Position numbers and translations under genes: made by a program. A stretch of 64,000 bases of DNA, taken from positions 306,979 through 370,978 of the forward strand of contig PVNI01000005.1 of assembly GCA_003001795.1 (NCBI GenBank), in the 5' to 3' direction. The notes beneath the pieces were generated by a model. The model was not told the DNA's origin. It made no database searches and was given only the letters and a program-made list of their open reading frames with translations. The DNA comes from Actinomadura viridilutea. GTDB taxonomy: Bacteria > Actinomycetota > Actinomycetes > Streptosporangiales > Streptosporangiaceae. This document shows, piece after piece, positions 54,310 through 63,635 of this stretch; position 1 is the first letter of the stretch, and the number at the start of each line of letters is the position of its first letter.

Positions 54310-55344
54310 TCAACCGGCGGTGACCAAGATGACGCCGGCGGCGGCCATGACCAGGCCGACGCGCTGGACGGCGCGCAGCCGCTCGCTGTAGACGATGCGG
54401 GCCAGCAGCACGGTGACCGCCGGATACAGGGAGCTCAGGACGGCCGCGAGGCTGAGCACGCCCTGCTGCGCGGCCACGAAGTACAGGGCGTTGGCGGAGG
54501 CGTCGAGCGCGCCGGACAGCAGGGCCAGGCCGATCAGGAGCCGTCCCGACACCGGCGTCCCCGGCAGGGCGCCGCTCAGACGGACCGTCGCGATCAGCGC
54601 GATGCCGACGACCAGCAGATTCCCCACGCGGGAGGCGACGAGCGGCCAGAGCCCTGTGTCGTCTCCCGCCTCCTTCAGCAGGATCAAGAAGGTGCCGAAG
54701 CACACGCCCGACAGGCCCGCCATGACCGGCCCGTTGTCCAGCAGGCGCCATGGCCTCCCGCCCAGACCCGGTGACCACCGCTTTCCACGCGGACGCACGG
54801 GCGCGACCGGGTCCGTCTGGGCCTGCAGCACCGTGCCGTGGCCGAAGCGGTCTCCGGCGTGCACCTGACCGGCGGCGGCCGCCACTGTCACGGGCACCGA
54901 CGCGACGGCGTCCGGCGCCGCCTGCGCGTCCGCGGGATCGGACTCCATGCTGACGAGCGCGATGGCGATCAGGCACAGCGCGACACCGACCAGCACGCCG
55001 CCGGACAGCCGGTCGCCGCGCAGGACGCCCACGGCGACCGGCAGGACGGCCGCGAACAGCGCGGAGACGGGAGCGGTCACGCTCATCGGGCCGCGGGCGA
55101 GGGCGCGGTAGAAGACGAGCAGCCCGGTCCCGCCGGCCAGTCCCGCGCCGAGGCCCCACAGCATCGCCGTGCCGGACGGCGAGCCGCCGATGAGCAGCGC
55201 CGCGACCAGCACCACCGTCAGCCCCGTCGGCACGCACAGGGCCACGGCCCGCAGCGCGGTGGACCGCCGCGCGACGGCCCCGCCCAGGAAGTCCGCGGCG
55301 CCGTAGGCGAGGGCGGCGCCGAGCGCCAGCGCGGTGACCATCAT
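54310..55344 (-). CDS. EamA/DMT-family transporter
   Basis: The 344-residue membrane protein has ten helices in two EamA repeats: MMVTALALGAALAYGAADFL opens the first and AGLSGVCFGTFLILLKEAGD the second. A long hydrophilic linker (about 150-210, QAQTDPVAPVRPRGKRW) separates the halves, unusual for the family. Its ATG overlaps the stop of the B3/B4 gene (ATGA), so both are translated together. DMT proteins export amino acids or metabolites; the linked B3/B4 protein hints at an amino-acid-related substrate, which is inference. Confidence 0.85.
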   Translation of the reverse strand: MMVTALALGAALAYGAADFLGGAVARRSTALRAVALCVPTGLTVVLVAALLIGGSPSGTAMLWGLGAGLAGGTGLLVFYRALARGPMSVTAPVSALFAAVLPVAVGVLRGDRLSGGVLVGVALCLIAIALVSMESDPADAQAAPDAVASVPVTVAAAAGQVHAGDRFGHGTVLQAQTDPVAPVRPRGKRWSPGLGGRPWRLLDNGPVMAGLSGVCFGTFLILLKEAGDDTGLWPLVASRVGNLLVVGIALIATVRLSGALPGTPVSGRLLIGLALLSGALDASANALYFVAAQQGVLSLAAVLSSLYPAVTVLLARIVYSERLRAVQRVGLVMAAAGVILVTAG

Positions 55345-56006
55345 TCGCCGCCGATGAGGCGGGTGGCGATCCGGACGTCGGGCGAGACGGCGCGCAGCCG
55401 GGCGGCCAGCTCCTCGCCCGCCTCGCGCAGCCGGTCCAGCGGGTACGGCTCGAGGCGTTCCAGCAGGAAGAGGGCGTTCTTGGTGGACTCGGTGATCCGG
55501 GTGCGGACGCACTGCCGCCAGTTCCAGCGGCGGCAGGTCACCCCGGCGTCGTCGCGCCACACGACCTCGCCCTCGTCCGGGTGCTCGACGGCGGGCTCGC
55601 CGCGCACGACGGTGTCGAACGGCTCGTCCCCGCGGGCGCGCACCAGGCGCGCCGCCCCGCGGTAGGCGTCGAGGTCCTCGCCGCCGATCGGCAGGGCGTA
55701 CTCCACGCTGACCGCGTTGTAGGCGTCGACGACCTTGTTGATCGCGGGCAGGGCGTCGACGCGGCGCAGCAGCGCGTCCACCGACGGCCGGGTGCGCTGC
55801 GGCTTGGCGCCGAACGCCCGGTACGCCTCGCGCCAGGCGGCGACGTGCGGGTCGTCGGGCACGGCGCGTTCGGCGGCGGCGGCCAGCCACGTGGCCGACT
55901 CGTCGTCACCGGGGCCGTTGCGCAGGCCTTCCGCGGTCATGGCGAGCACCGCGAAGTCGGGACGCAGCGTCCGCACCGCGGTGTCGACGACGATCTGGTC
56001 GAGCAT
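55341..56006 (-). CDS. Stand-alone B3/B4 (PheRS beta-like) tRNA-binding domain protein
   Basis: The 221-residue protein matches the B3/B4 domain that forms the editing site of phenylalanyl-tRNA synthetase beta. AFGAKPQRTRPSVDALLRRV lies near 67, VDAYNAVSVEYALPIGGEDL near 97 and VWRDDAGVTCRRWNWRQCVR near 148. Free-standing members could clear mischarged tRNA or bind amino acids. It is divergent from an XRE-cupin regulator and coupled to the EamA transporter. ATG 56006 follows GAGGAACCCCCGA. The function is inferred from domain identity. Confidence 0.85.
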   Translation of the reverse strand: MLDQIVVDTAVRTLRPDFAVLAMTAEGLRNGPGDDESATWLAAAAERAVPDDPHVAAWREAYRAFGAKPQRTRPSVDALLRRVDALPAINKVVDAYNAVSVEYALPIGGEDLDAYRGAARLVRARGDEPFDTVVRGEPAVEHPDEGEVVWRDDAGVTCRRWNWRQCVRTRITESTKNALFLLERLEPYPLDRLREAGEELAARLRAVSPDVRIATRLIGGE

Positions 56007-56113
56007 TCGGGGGTTCCTCGTGTCGGTCAGTTAAATGAAATCGAAGGTCAGTATAACGACCGACACTCCTGTGTCCCGCGACGAACCTCTACTGTGGCGG
56101 CCGGGAGGAACCA

Positions 56114-56677
56114 GTGAGCGATCAGGAAGCGATCGGCGAGGCGGTCGCCCGGACCGTGCGGTCCCTGCGCGCCGGGCACGGCTGGAGCCTGGACGAACTG
56201 GCCAGCCGCGCCGGGGTGAGCAAGGGCGTGCTGGTCGGCCTGGAACAGGGGCGCGGCAACCCCAACCTCGGCACGCTGATCCGGATCTCCGACGCGCTGG
56301 GCGTGCCGCTGACCCGCCTGGTGCAGGTCGAGGAGGAGCCCGCCGTACGGCTCTTCCCGCCCGACCGGCACGTGGTGCTGTGGCACGGACCGTCCGGCGG
56401 CACCGGCACGCTGCTGGGCGGCAGCGACCCGCGCCCGTCCCTGGAGATGTGGCGGTGGGTGCTGAAACCGGGCGAGGTCCGCGAGAGCGACGCGCACATG
56501 CCCGGCACCAAAGAGATCCTCTATGTGGAGGAAGGCGTCCTGACGCTCGGCGTGGCCGGTCACCGCGACACCGTTCAAGCGGGCACGGCGGCCGTGTTCG
56601 TCGGCGACCGTCCCCACTCCTATGGCAACGACTCGGACGGCGACGTCCGCTTCACCCTCGCCGTCCTCGACCTCTGA
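56114..56677 (+). CDS. XRE-family regulator with C-terminal cupin domain
   Basis: The 187-residue protein has a helix-turn-helix (about 12-65; SLRAGHGWSLDELASRAGVS and GVLVGLEQGRGNPNLGTLIR) and a cupin barrel (about 95-185; ESDAHMPGTKEILYVEEGVL). The barrel's usual metal histidines are reduced to those in DAHMPG and RPHSYG. GTG 56114 follows GGAGGAACCA. It is divergent from the B3/B4-EamA operon over 107 bases and is the likely regulator of it. TTAAATGAAATCG at 56031 is an AT-rich element inside this spacer. Confidence 0.9.
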   Translation: MSDQEAIGEAVARTVRSLRAGHGWSLDELASRAGVSKGVLVGLEQGRGNPNLGTLIRISDALGVPLTRLVQVEEEPAVRLFPPDRHVVLWHGPSGGTGTLLGGSDPRPSLEMWRWVLKPGEVRESDAHMPGTKEILYVEEGVLTLGVAGHRDTVQAGTAAVFVGDRPHSYGNDSDGDVRFTLAVLDL

Positions 56678-56740
56678 CCTCGGTCGACAGACCGCCTGGC
56701 CCGGTGGCGCGCCGAAAGGGCGCGGGCGGATGGACCGGGG

Positions 56741-57904
56741 TCAGGTGCTCATGCGGATGGGCATGAGGAGGTACCGGAAGCCGGTGTCGCCGGGATCCTC
56801 GGGCGGGCTTTCCGCATCGGACTCCTCGTCGCGGCGGTCGGGGATGCCCGTCAGCAGGGCGGGACGGGTCGGACCGGTGCACTCCAGGCGCGTGTACTCG
56901 GTGTCGATGCCGGCCAGCCCGTCCAGCAGGTACTGGGGGCTGAACGCGATGTCGATCCGGTCGCCGGCGAGCAGGGCGGGCATGGTCTCGTTGGCGCGGG
57001 CGGCGTCGCCGGCGGCCGCCCGGATGCGGACCTCGTCGCCGGTGAAGTCCAGCCGGATCGGGGTGTTCCGCTCGGTCACCAGCGCCACCCGCTTGATCGC
57101 CTCGACGAACGGGGCGGTGCGGATGCGGACGGCGGTCGTCCAGGCGTCGGTGAGCCGCGACCGGTAGTTGATGAACTGGTCGTCCAGCAGCCGCGCGGTC
57201 ATGCTGCGGTCGCCGCCGGAGATGCCGATCAGGCTGTCCCCCGTGCCGCCCAGGCCGATGGACACCTCAGATCCGGGGCGGATCGCGCGCGCCGTGTCGG
57301 CGAGGGTGCGGGCGGGCACGACGACGCCCGCGGTGAAGTCCGGGACGGCGGGCGACCAGGTCAGCTCGCGCGCGGCGATCCGGTAGCGGTCGGTGCAGGC
57401 CATCCACATCGTGTCGCCTTCGAAGTCGACGCGGACGCCGGTGAGCATCGGCAGCGTCTCGTCACGGCCCGCCGCGGGGGTGACCTGGGCGACGGCGGCG
57501 GCGAACACGTCGCCGGGCACCGTTCCGGCCGGCCGCGGAGGCTTCGGCAGCGTCGGATAGTCCTCCACCGGCATCGTCTGCAGGCCGAACTCGGCGCTCC
57601 CGCAGCTCACCACGACCTCGGAGCCCTTGGTGGCCACCTCCACCGGGTAGGGCGGCAGGTTGCGCACGATGTCGGCGAGCAGCCGTCCCGACACGAGGAC
57701 CCGGCCGGGCTCGATCACGTCCGTCGTCACGGCGGCCTTCGCCGACACCTCGTAGTCGAACGCGGAGAGGGTGAGCCCGCCGTCGGCGGACGCCTCGACG
57801 AGCATGCCCGCCAGCACCGGCAGCGTGGGCCGCGACGGCAGGGTGCGCGCCGCCCACGCCACGGCGTCGGCGAGCGTCTGCCGATCCACGCGGAACTCGA
57901 CCAT
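56741..57904 (-). CDS. DNA polymerase III beta (sliding clamp) paralogue
   Basis: The 387-residue protein covers all three clamp domains: FRVDRQTLADAVAWAARTLP, then ALPVLAG-like PTLPVLAGMLVEASADG, LPMLTGVRVDFEGDTMWMAC near 150 and the C-terminal FRYLLMPIRMST that closes the peptide-binding pocket. No dnaA, recF or gyrB flanks it, so this is probably a second clamp gene and not the replicative dnaN at oriC. A 20-residue acidic insert (RRDEESDAESPPEDPGDTG) lies before the last strand. ATG 57904 follows AGGGTGAGGC. Its role (repair or a specialised polymerase) is open. Confidence 0.85.
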   Translation of the reverse strand: MVEFRVDRQTLADAVAWAARTLPSRPTLPVLAGMLVEASADGGLTLSAFDYEVSAKAAVTTDVIEPGRVLVSGRLLADIVRNLPPYPVEVATKGSEVVVSCGSAEFGLQTMPVEDYPTLPKPPRPAGTVPGDVFAAAVAQVTPAAGRDETLPMLTGVRVDFEGDTMWMACTDRYRIAARELTWSPAVPDFTAGVVVPARTLADTARAIRPGSEVSIGLGGTGDSLIGISGGDRSMTARLLDDQFINYRSRLTDAWTTAVRIRTAPFVEAIKRVALVTERNTPIRLDFTGDEVRIRAAAGDAARANETMPALLAGDRIDIAFSPQYLLDGLAGIDTEYTRLECTGPTRPALLTGIPDRRDEESDAESPPEDPGDTGFRYLLMPIRMST

Positions 57905-58076
57905 GCCTCACCCTCTTTCGGGACGTCGCGGAGCACGCTAACCGCCGCCCCTGACAAAACTGCGTTTCCCCAGTTCGCAGGGCCGATGCGGGCATGTGGC
58001 GGCCCTGACGGAGGTCATGGGCGCGGCAGGGCCGCCGACGGCGCGGCGGCCACGGGTCGAGCGCCTGCGCGGAGCC

Positions 58077-58655
58077 TCAGCGCAGGGCCGCGGCGGTGCG
58101 GCGTTCGAGGTCGAGCAGGTACCGCTTGCGTTCGATGCCGCCGCCGTAGCCGGTGAGGCTTCCGGCGGAGCCGATGACGCGATGGCACGGGACGATGATG
58201 CAGATCGGGTTGCGGCCGTTGGCCAGGCCGACCGCGCGCGCCGCCGTGGGCCGGCCGATCTCTTGGGCGAGCTCCCCGTACGAGACCGTCTCCCCATACG
58301 GGATCTTCCGCAGGGCCGTCCAGACGCGGCGCTGGAACGGGGTCCCGTGCAGGGCGAGCGGCAGGTCGAACTCGGTCAGCTCGCCCGCGAAGTAGGCGGC
58401 GAGCTGACCGGCGGCGGTCGCGAACGGCTCGTCGGACGTCGGCACGCGCACGCCGAAGCGCTCCGCCGGCGGACGGTGGCGTTGCTCGTCCACGTAGAGG
58501 CCGCACAGGACGCCGTCGTCGGCGACGAGAGTGAGCGGTCCGACGGGACTGTCCAGCACCGCGTGCGTCCGCTGCTCGGCCGCGGCGGTCGCGGGGCTCA
58601 GGCCCGTCGCGTCCGCCGCGGCGGTCGCGATGAGCCCGGTTGGCGTCGAGGTCAT
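58077..58655 (-). CDS. ogt: Methylated-DNA--protein-cysteine methyltransferase
   Basis: It repairs O6-alkylguanine by irreversible transfer to its own cysteine. The 192-residue protein has the active-site motif [20 protein letters not shown] near 157 and the DNA-binding helix [20 protein letters not shown] near 107 ([14 protein letters not shown] is diagnostic). It lies directly after the Ada-AlkA gene on the same strand, separated only by an array of 13-bp repeats. Regulation by the Ada part of the neighbour is likely. Confidence 0.93.
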   Translation of the reverse strand: MTSTPTGLIATAAADATGLSPATAAAEQRTHAVLDSPVGPLTLVADDGVLCGLYVDEQRHRPPAERFGVRVPTSDEPFATAAGQLAAYFAGELTEFDLPLALHGTPFQRRVWTALRKIPYGETVSYGELAQEIGRPTAARAVGLANGRNPICIIVPCHRVIGSAGSLTGYGGGIERKRYLLDLERRTAAALR

Positions 58656-58672
58656 GGGGACACAGATCCCTT

Positions 58673-58737
58673 CGTGTGATCGTCTCGTGTGATCGTGTCG
58701 TGTGGTCGTGTCGTGTGGTCGTGTCGTGTGGTCGTCG
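58673..58737. repeat. Five tandem 13-bp repeats between ada-alkA and ogt
   Basis: The units read CGTGTGATCGTCT, CGTGTGATCGTGT, CGTGTGGTCGTGT (twice) and CGTGTGGTCGTCG, five copies without spacers. The array fills the 86-base gap between the two genes and lies just upstream of the ogt start on the minus strand. The repeats could be protein-binding sites, or could change length by slippage. Confidence 0.85.
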
Positions 58738-58741
58738 AACG

Positions 58742-60214
58742 TCAGACAGGCAGGCGGTTGATGGCGTGGTCATTGGTCGCCCACAGGTACTGGACGGCGT
58801 AGGCCCGCCACGGCCGCCACCGCGCCGCGCGGCGGATCAGCGCGGCGGGGGTGGTGGGAAGGCCCAGCCGGGCGGCCGCGAGGCGGACGCCGAGGTCGGT
58901 GGGGACGAACGCGTCCGGGTCGCCGAGCGCGCGCATCGCGATCGTCTCGACCGTCCACGGGCCGATGCCGGGCACGGCGGCCAGCCGCGCGCGGGCCTCG
59001 TCCCAGTCGCTGCCGACGTCCAGGTCGATCTCGCCGGCGGCCAGCGCCGCGGTCAGCGCGGCGAGGGTGGAGCGGCGGGCGCGCGGGAAGGCCAGGGCGG
59101 ACGGGTCCGCCTCGGCCAGCGCGTCCGGCGACGGGAACAGGTGCGTCAGGCCGCCCCCGTCCGGATCGGTGATCGGTTCGCCGTGCGCGGCGACCAGGCG
59201 GGCGGCGTGCGTGCGGGCGGCCGCGGTCGACACCTGCTGGCCGATCACCGCGCGGACGGCGAACTCCGCCGGGTCGACGGTGTGCGGGACGCGGCGGCCC
59301 GCGGCCTTGTCGACCAGCGGGGCCAGGACGGCGTCGGCGCGCAGCAGGTCGTCGACGGCGACCGGGTCGGCGTCCAGGTCCAGCAGCCGCCGGCACCGGC
59401 TGATCGCGATCGTCAGGTCGCGCAGGTCGGTGAGGGTGAGCGTGCAGGCCACGTGGTCCGGGAACGGGCGCAACGCCACGACCCCGTGCCCGTTCGGCAG
59501 CCGCAGGGTGCGTCGGTACGCGCCGTCCCGCCACTCCTCGACGCCGGGGACGGCCGTCGCCGCCAGGTGCCCGAACAGGTTGTCCGGGCACAGCGGCGCG
59601 CGGAACGGCAGCCGCAGCGACAGCGCCCCGGACGCGGCGGGCGTCTGCCCCCGCGCCGCCCGTTCCCGCAGCTGGGTGGGGGTGAGCGCGAACACTTCCC
59701 GGACGGTGTCGTTGAACGCCCGGATGCTGGCGAACCCCGCGGCGAACGCCACGTCCCCCATGGGCAGGGCCGTCGTCTCGATGAGCAGCCGCGCCGTTTG
59801 CGCGCGCTGGGCGCGCGCCAACGCCAGCGGACCGGCGCCGAGTTCGGCGTTCAGCTGCCGTTCGATCTGGCGGATGCTGTAGCCGAGGCGGGCGGCCAGA
59901 CCGGGCACCCCTTCGCGGTCCACGACCCCGTCGGCGATGAGCCGCATGGCGCGGGCCACCACGTCCGCACGGTGGTTCCACTCGGGGGACCCGGGACTGG
60001 CGTCCGGACGGCACCGCTTGCAGGCCCGGAAACCCGCCTGCTGCGCCGCGGCGGCGCTGGGGAAGAACCGCATGTTCTCCGGCCTGGGCGTCACCGCGGG
60101 GCAGCTGGGACGGCAGTAGATGCCGGTGGTGACCACTGCGACGTAGAACCAGCCGTCGAACCGGGCGTCCTTGGCTTGGACCGCCCGGCTGCACCGCTCC
60201 ACGTCTTCATGCAT
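58742..60214 (-). CDS. Ada-AlkA fusion: methyl-sensing regulator and 3-methyladenine glycosylase
   Basis: The 490-residue protein starts with the Ada zinc domain (CRPSC near residue 36 and CKRC near 67, with the methylphosphotriester-accepting cysteine first), an AraC helix-turn-helix pair (about 85-175; [17 protein letters not shown] and [16 protein letters not shown]), then the AlkA N-terminal domain and the HhH-GPD glycosylase ([18 protein letters not shown] with catalytic Asp in TDLGV). So it combines sensing of DNA methylation with base excision. ATG 60214 ([12 protein letters not shown]) is chosen over the upstream frame. ogt follows. Confidence 0.92.
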   Translation of the reverse strand: MHEDVERCSRAVQAKDARFDGWFYVAVVTTGIYCRPSCPAVTPRPENMRFFPSAAAAQQAGFRACKRCRPDASPGSPEWNHRADVVARAMRLIADGVVDREGVPGLAARLGYSIRQIERQLNAELGAGPLALARAQRAQTARLLIETTALPMGDVAFAAGFASIRAFNDTVREVFALTPTQLRERAARGQTPAASGALSLRLPFRAPLCPDNLFGHLAATAVPGVEEWRDGAYRRTLRLPNGHGVVALRPFPDHVACTLTLTDLRDLTIAISRCRRLLDLDADPVAVDDLLRADAVLAPLVDKAAGRRVPHTVDPAEFAVRAVIGQQVSTAAARTHAARLVAAHGEPITDPDGGGLTHLFPSPDALAEADPSALAFPRARRSTLAALTAALAAGEIDLDVGSDWDEARARLAAVPGIGPWTVETIAMRALGDPDAFVPTDLGVRLAAARLGLPTTPAALIRRAARWRPWRAYAVQYLWATNDHAINRLPV

Positions 60215-60368
60215 GCGTCCAGCTTCACCGATGGCACCGGCGTTCACTAGCGGAAATCCGACATCACGCTGGCTCATGACCTGTCAGGTCATCGACCCGG
60301 CGACGTCGGGGCGGGCACTGTGGCGGCGGATCGGGAACGAGCCCGACGCCATCGCTGAAGGAGACGCC

Positions 60369-60731
60369 ATGATCGACGCCCGTGAGCTGATCGACCGCTA
60401 CCTGGCCGGCTGGAACGAGAAGGACCCCGCCGCCCGCCGGGCCGCCGTCGACGCCTTGTGGACCGAGGACGCCTCCTACGTCGACCCGCTCGTCGCGGTC
60501 GAGGGGCGGGAGGCCATCGACGGCGCCATCGCGGCCGTCCAGGCGCAGTTCCCCGACTTCGTGTTCCGTCTGGCGGGCGACGTCGACGCCCACCATCACG
60601 TGGCCCGCTTCACCTGGGAGCTCGGCCCCAAGGACGGCGAGGCCGTGGTGGTCGGGTTCGACGTCGCGGAGTTCTCCGAGGACGGCCGGATCAGCAAGGT
60701 CCACGGCTTCCTCGACAAGGTTCCCGCCTGA
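60369..60731 (+). CDS. NTF2-like/SnoaL-type protein
   Basis: The 120-residue protein begins MIDARELIDRYLAGWNEKDP. It has the SnoaL/NTF2 cone fold signature: a first helix pair, VDALWTEDASYVDPLVAVEG near 27, HHHVARFTWELGPKDGEA near 75 and a final VHGFLDKVPA. Some relatives are polyketide cyclases or isomerases, others have no known activity. GAAGGAG ends 5 bases before the ATG. It is divergent from ada-alkA over 154 bases and ends before a double hairpin terminator. Confidence 0.83.
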   Translation: MIDARELIDRYLAGWNEKDPAARRAAVDALWTEDASYVDPLVAVEGREAIDGAIAAVQAQFPDFVFRLAGDVDAHHHVARFTWELGPKDGEAVVVGFDVAEFSEDGRISKVHGFLDKVPA

Positions 60732-60792
60732 GCTCCGAACAGACGGCCCCGCGCGGCCCTACAGTGGCCGGGAACGGACCAAGCAGCCGACA

Positions 60793-60831
60793 GGCGCCGA
60801 GCCGTCGAACCCGCGTCGACGGCTCGGCGCC
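60793..60831. terminator. Strong terminator after the NTF2-like gene
   Basis: GGCGCCGAGCCGTCGA (60793-60808) pairs perfectly with 60816-60831 around a 7-base loop, the longest uninterrupted hairpin stem on this side of the window. Confidence 0.85.
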
Positions 60832-60854
60832 GACGGCGGCCCCCGGCCGCCGTC
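60832..60854. terminator. Second hairpin directly behind the first
   Basis: GACGGCGGC (60832-60840) and GCCGCCGTC (60846-60854) form a 9-bp stem around CCCCG, making a tandem terminator with the preceding hairpin. Confidence 0.6.
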
Positions 60855-60926
60855 GCTCAGGCCGAAGCCCCGGCAGAGGGAACACGACACAGGCGCCCGG
60901 CGCGGCGAGGGGCGAGACGAGGAACC

Positions 60927-62081
60927 ATGACGGACGTGCCGCTCGTCGAGTGGCGAGAGGACGACGCGAAGCGGACGGCGCGCTGGCGCTCGGAGAACCG
61001 GACGCCGCCGCCCCGCCGCATCGTCATCGCCGACGACCTGACGCGGGCCGACGACGCGTACCGGCTGGCGTGCGAGGGAACCGCGCTGCTGTGGCGCGGC
61101 GACTTCCAGAACGCGCGGCAGCTGCTGGCGGCGATGGGACGTCGCGCCGACCGCAAACCCCGCCGCAAGCGCCGCGCCCACCGCAACACCGAAGCCCTCT
61201 CCCCCGCGCAGCGCTTCCACCTGCACAGGCAGGCGCAGGGCCAGCGTGCCCGCACGCTCGGGATGCTGCTGATACCTGTGGACGCGGGCCACGTCATCCC
61301 CTTGCGGCGGGCACCGGACGTACGGAAGGCGTGCGAGGAGGTCTACGGCCCGGCAGAGGAACCGTACGTGGTGGCGCTGCGGGAGCTGCAAGGCCTGATC
61401 GGTGCGCACGAGTGGCGCAAGAAGGGCGTGCCCATCCCCGCCTTGGGAGGGGATCGCATCCACCCCCACTACGGTGTGTTCTCCCCCGTCCGCGGCGAGT
61501 ACGTCGACCTGGTGGCGCAGGCTCCGCTCCCGTCCACCGAGCTGGCCTATGACATCGGCACCGGCACGGGCGTGCTCGCGGCGGTCCTGGCACGCCGAGG
61601 CGTGGCGAAAGTCGTCGCCACCGACACCGAGCCGCGCGCGCTTGCCTGCGCCCGTGAGAACGTCGTCCGCCTCGGCCTGGCCGACCGGATCGAGGTCGTG
61701 CGGGCCGACCTGTTCCCCAGTGGACGAGCCCCTCTGGTGGTGTGCAACCCGCCCTGGATCCCCGCCCGTCCCACGTCACCGCTCGAACACGCCGTCTACG
61801 ACCCCGGCAGCACCATGCTGCGGGGTTTCCTGAGCGGCCTGCCGAGCCACCTCACGCCGGACGGCGAGGGGTGGCTGATCATTTCGGATCTCGCCGAGCA
61901 CCTGGGACTGCGGACGCGCGCGGAACTCCTCGACGCCATCACCGGGGCCGGCCTGACCGTCGTGGACCGGCTCGACGCCCGCCCCGCCCATCCACGCGCC
62001 GCCGACCCGAGCGACCCCCTCCACACGGCAAGAGCCGCCGAAATCACCTCCCTCTGGCGCCTCACCCTCACCCCACGGTGA
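60927..62081 (+). CDS. Class I SAM-dependent methyltransferase, HemK/PrmC-like
   Basis: The 384-residue protein has an N-terminal extension of about 180 residues with a basic arginine-rich stretch (GRRADRKPRRKRRAHRN) and then a Rossmann methyltransferase domain. The SAM loop is YDIGTGTGVLAAVLAR near 208 and the catalytic motif VCNPPWIPA near 270, the NPPY-type signature of enzymes that methylate amide or ring nitrogens. The basic N-terminus suggests binding to RNA or the ribosome. ATG 60927 follows GAGGAACC. The target (protein glutamine or rRNA/DNA base) is not decided by sequence. Confidence 0.88.
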   Translation: MTDVPLVEWREDDAKRTARWRSENRTPPPRRIVIADDLTRADDAYRLACEGTALLWRGDFQNARQLLAAMGRRADRKPRRKRRAHRNTEALSPAQRFHLHRQAQGQRARTLGMLLIPVDAGHVIPLRRAPDVRKACEEVYGPAEEPYVVALRELQGLIGAHEWRKKGVPIPALGGDRIHPHYGVFSPVRGEYVDLVAQAPLPSTELAYDIGTGTGVLAAVLARRGVAKVVATDTEPRALACARENVVRLGLADRIEVVRADLFPSGRAPLVVCNPPWIPARPTSPLEHAVYDPGSTMLRGFLSGLPSHLTPDGEGWLIISDLAEHLGLRTRAELLDAITGAGLTVVDRLDARPAHPRAADPSDPLHTARAAEITSLWRLTLTPR

Positions 62082-62475
62082 GCCTCCCCGGAGAGGCCCC
62101 TCGCCTGCCGCGTCATCCCCCATGACATTGATCATCGAATGATGCCGCACTCCCCTGTCAAGGGAGCGGAAAATGCACATCCATTCACCCGCACGCGAAC
62201 GAGATTCTCCACACCCCGTGCCACGAAAAATTTCGTATTCATCGTCGATGCATCGTGCGCTATGCACGGAGCACAGCCGACGAGCCCTCCAAGTCCGCCT
62301 GCCATGCGCAAACCAGCTTGGGGTGACCGGCACCCTCCATCCTCGCCGCAATCAAGAAGGCATTGTGAAAGGCGACACTCGAGGCGCCGGTACCGGATGC
62401 CGTGAGACGCGATGGCGACATCAACGCCTGAGAGCATCGCGGTACCGAGATCGGACGACCTCCGCGCGCGTACGG
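62082..62475. other. AT-richer gene-free region
   Basis: About 400 bases between two convergent genes, with GC clearly below the window average around 62130-62280. It contains the perfect-arm hairpin ACGAAAAATTTCGT at 62221-62235. No gene is supported; a foreign or regulatory origin is possible. Confidence 0.5.
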
Positions 62476-62934
62476 TCAGGCGCTCTTCGGCTGCCCCGTC
62501 TCCGATGCGGCGGGGGCACGAGTGAGGGACGTCTTCACAGGCCACCGCCGCTGGGCGAGCAGCGCTTCCAGCGCCCACGGACCGCCGCCGAACACGGCCA
62601 GCATCAGGAAGGACCAACAGAACAAGGCCGCCGGCTCACCCTCGTTGGTCAGCGGGAACAGCCCCTGAGGCTGGTGGACCGTGAAGTAGGCGTACGCCAT
62701 CGCGCCGGAGCAGATGAACGCGGCCGCACGGGTGCCCAGACCGATCATCACCAGGCCGCCGCCGACGAGTTCGATCACGGCCGCCCACCAGCTCGGCCAC
62801 TCGCCGATGCCGGGCGCCTCTCCGCCGGGCGGACCGCCGAGAATTCCGAACAGCTTCGCCGCCCCGTGGCAGGCGAAGAGCAGCCCTACCACGACACGGA
62901 ACAACGACAGCACGGCGCCACGCATGGATTCCAT
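62476..62934 (-). CDS. DoxX-family membrane protein
   Basis: The 152-residue protein has four transmembrane helices (about 8-30, 48-70, 72-92, 103-125) with the DoxX signature LFRVVVGLLFACHGAAKLFG at the start and GLGTRAAAFICSGAMAYAYF in the middle. DoxX proteins can partner with antioxidant enzymes (as in mycobacteria) but their activity is unclear. ATG 62934 follows AGGAGAAACC. It is transcribed leftward, after a gene-free and transposon-scarred right edge of the window. Confidence 0.88.
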   Translation of the reverse strand: MESMRGAVLSLFRVVVGLLFACHGAAKLFGILGGPPGGEAPGIGEWPSWWAAVIELVGGGLVMIGLGTRAAAFICSGAMAYAYFTVHQPQGLFPLTNEGEPAALFCWSFLMLAVFGGGPWALEALLAQRRWPVKTSLTRAPAASETGQPKSA

Positions 62935-63635
62935 GGTTTCTCCTGCAAATCAGTGCACGGCGAAATCGGCCCTTCGGCCGACCCGAGCACGATCGTGAAC
63001 GTTCGCGGCCGAGTCATCGCGGACTCGGCGATAAAACTGTAAGGCGTGCGTTTTTCATAGAGAACGGTCTTTCACGTCTTTCATCGATCCGCCTCCAATG
63101 CCGAGACGGCTTCCCGGATTCCGGGACGCGCTGATCGAGGCAGGTTCGGACGTGCGACGCGACCAAGGCGCGACCGTCCACCCTCGGTGAAGGAGTACGC
63201 CTTTTCGATACCGACGGCACCCGGTCGATTTCGCCGAGCAGTACCGCGGCTTCCTCACCGAGGTCCGGCCGCCCGAACGCGGCCGGACGGCCGACGCACC
63301 GTGCGCGTCGGGCCGCCGCCCGACCACGGACGTCCAGCGCGCCTAGACGGCATGCTCCCGCCCCTGGAGCGCCGCCGAGTCCCCGCCGCGCATGCACCCC
63401 CGAGCTGCAACGTCCCCGCGCCGCGACACGCCAGGTGGGCCGGCGCACCGCACCAGGTCCACCGTCACACCAGGTCACCGGCCTCAGAACACCGCGACCG
63501 GTACGGCCTGGTCGACGCCACCGGTCCCCGCGTCACTCGGCGTCCAACGACCGACCAGGGACGACCCCGCAAGCAACACTCTCCGTAAACACCACCGCGA
63601 AGTCCACGCCGCGCAGGCGCCACGAGCCGCAAGGC
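62935..63635. other. Gene-free stretch before the transposon debris
   Basis: About 700 bases without a supported gene. The left 130 bases are AT-richer (TGCGTTTTTCATAGAGAACG) and may hold the doxX promoter; the right part shows broken frames. Confidence 0.45.

Noticed and set aside
58673..58737. Repeat array considered as CRISPR
   Set aside because: The units are only 13 bp, contiguous and without spacers, and there are no cas genes in the window.
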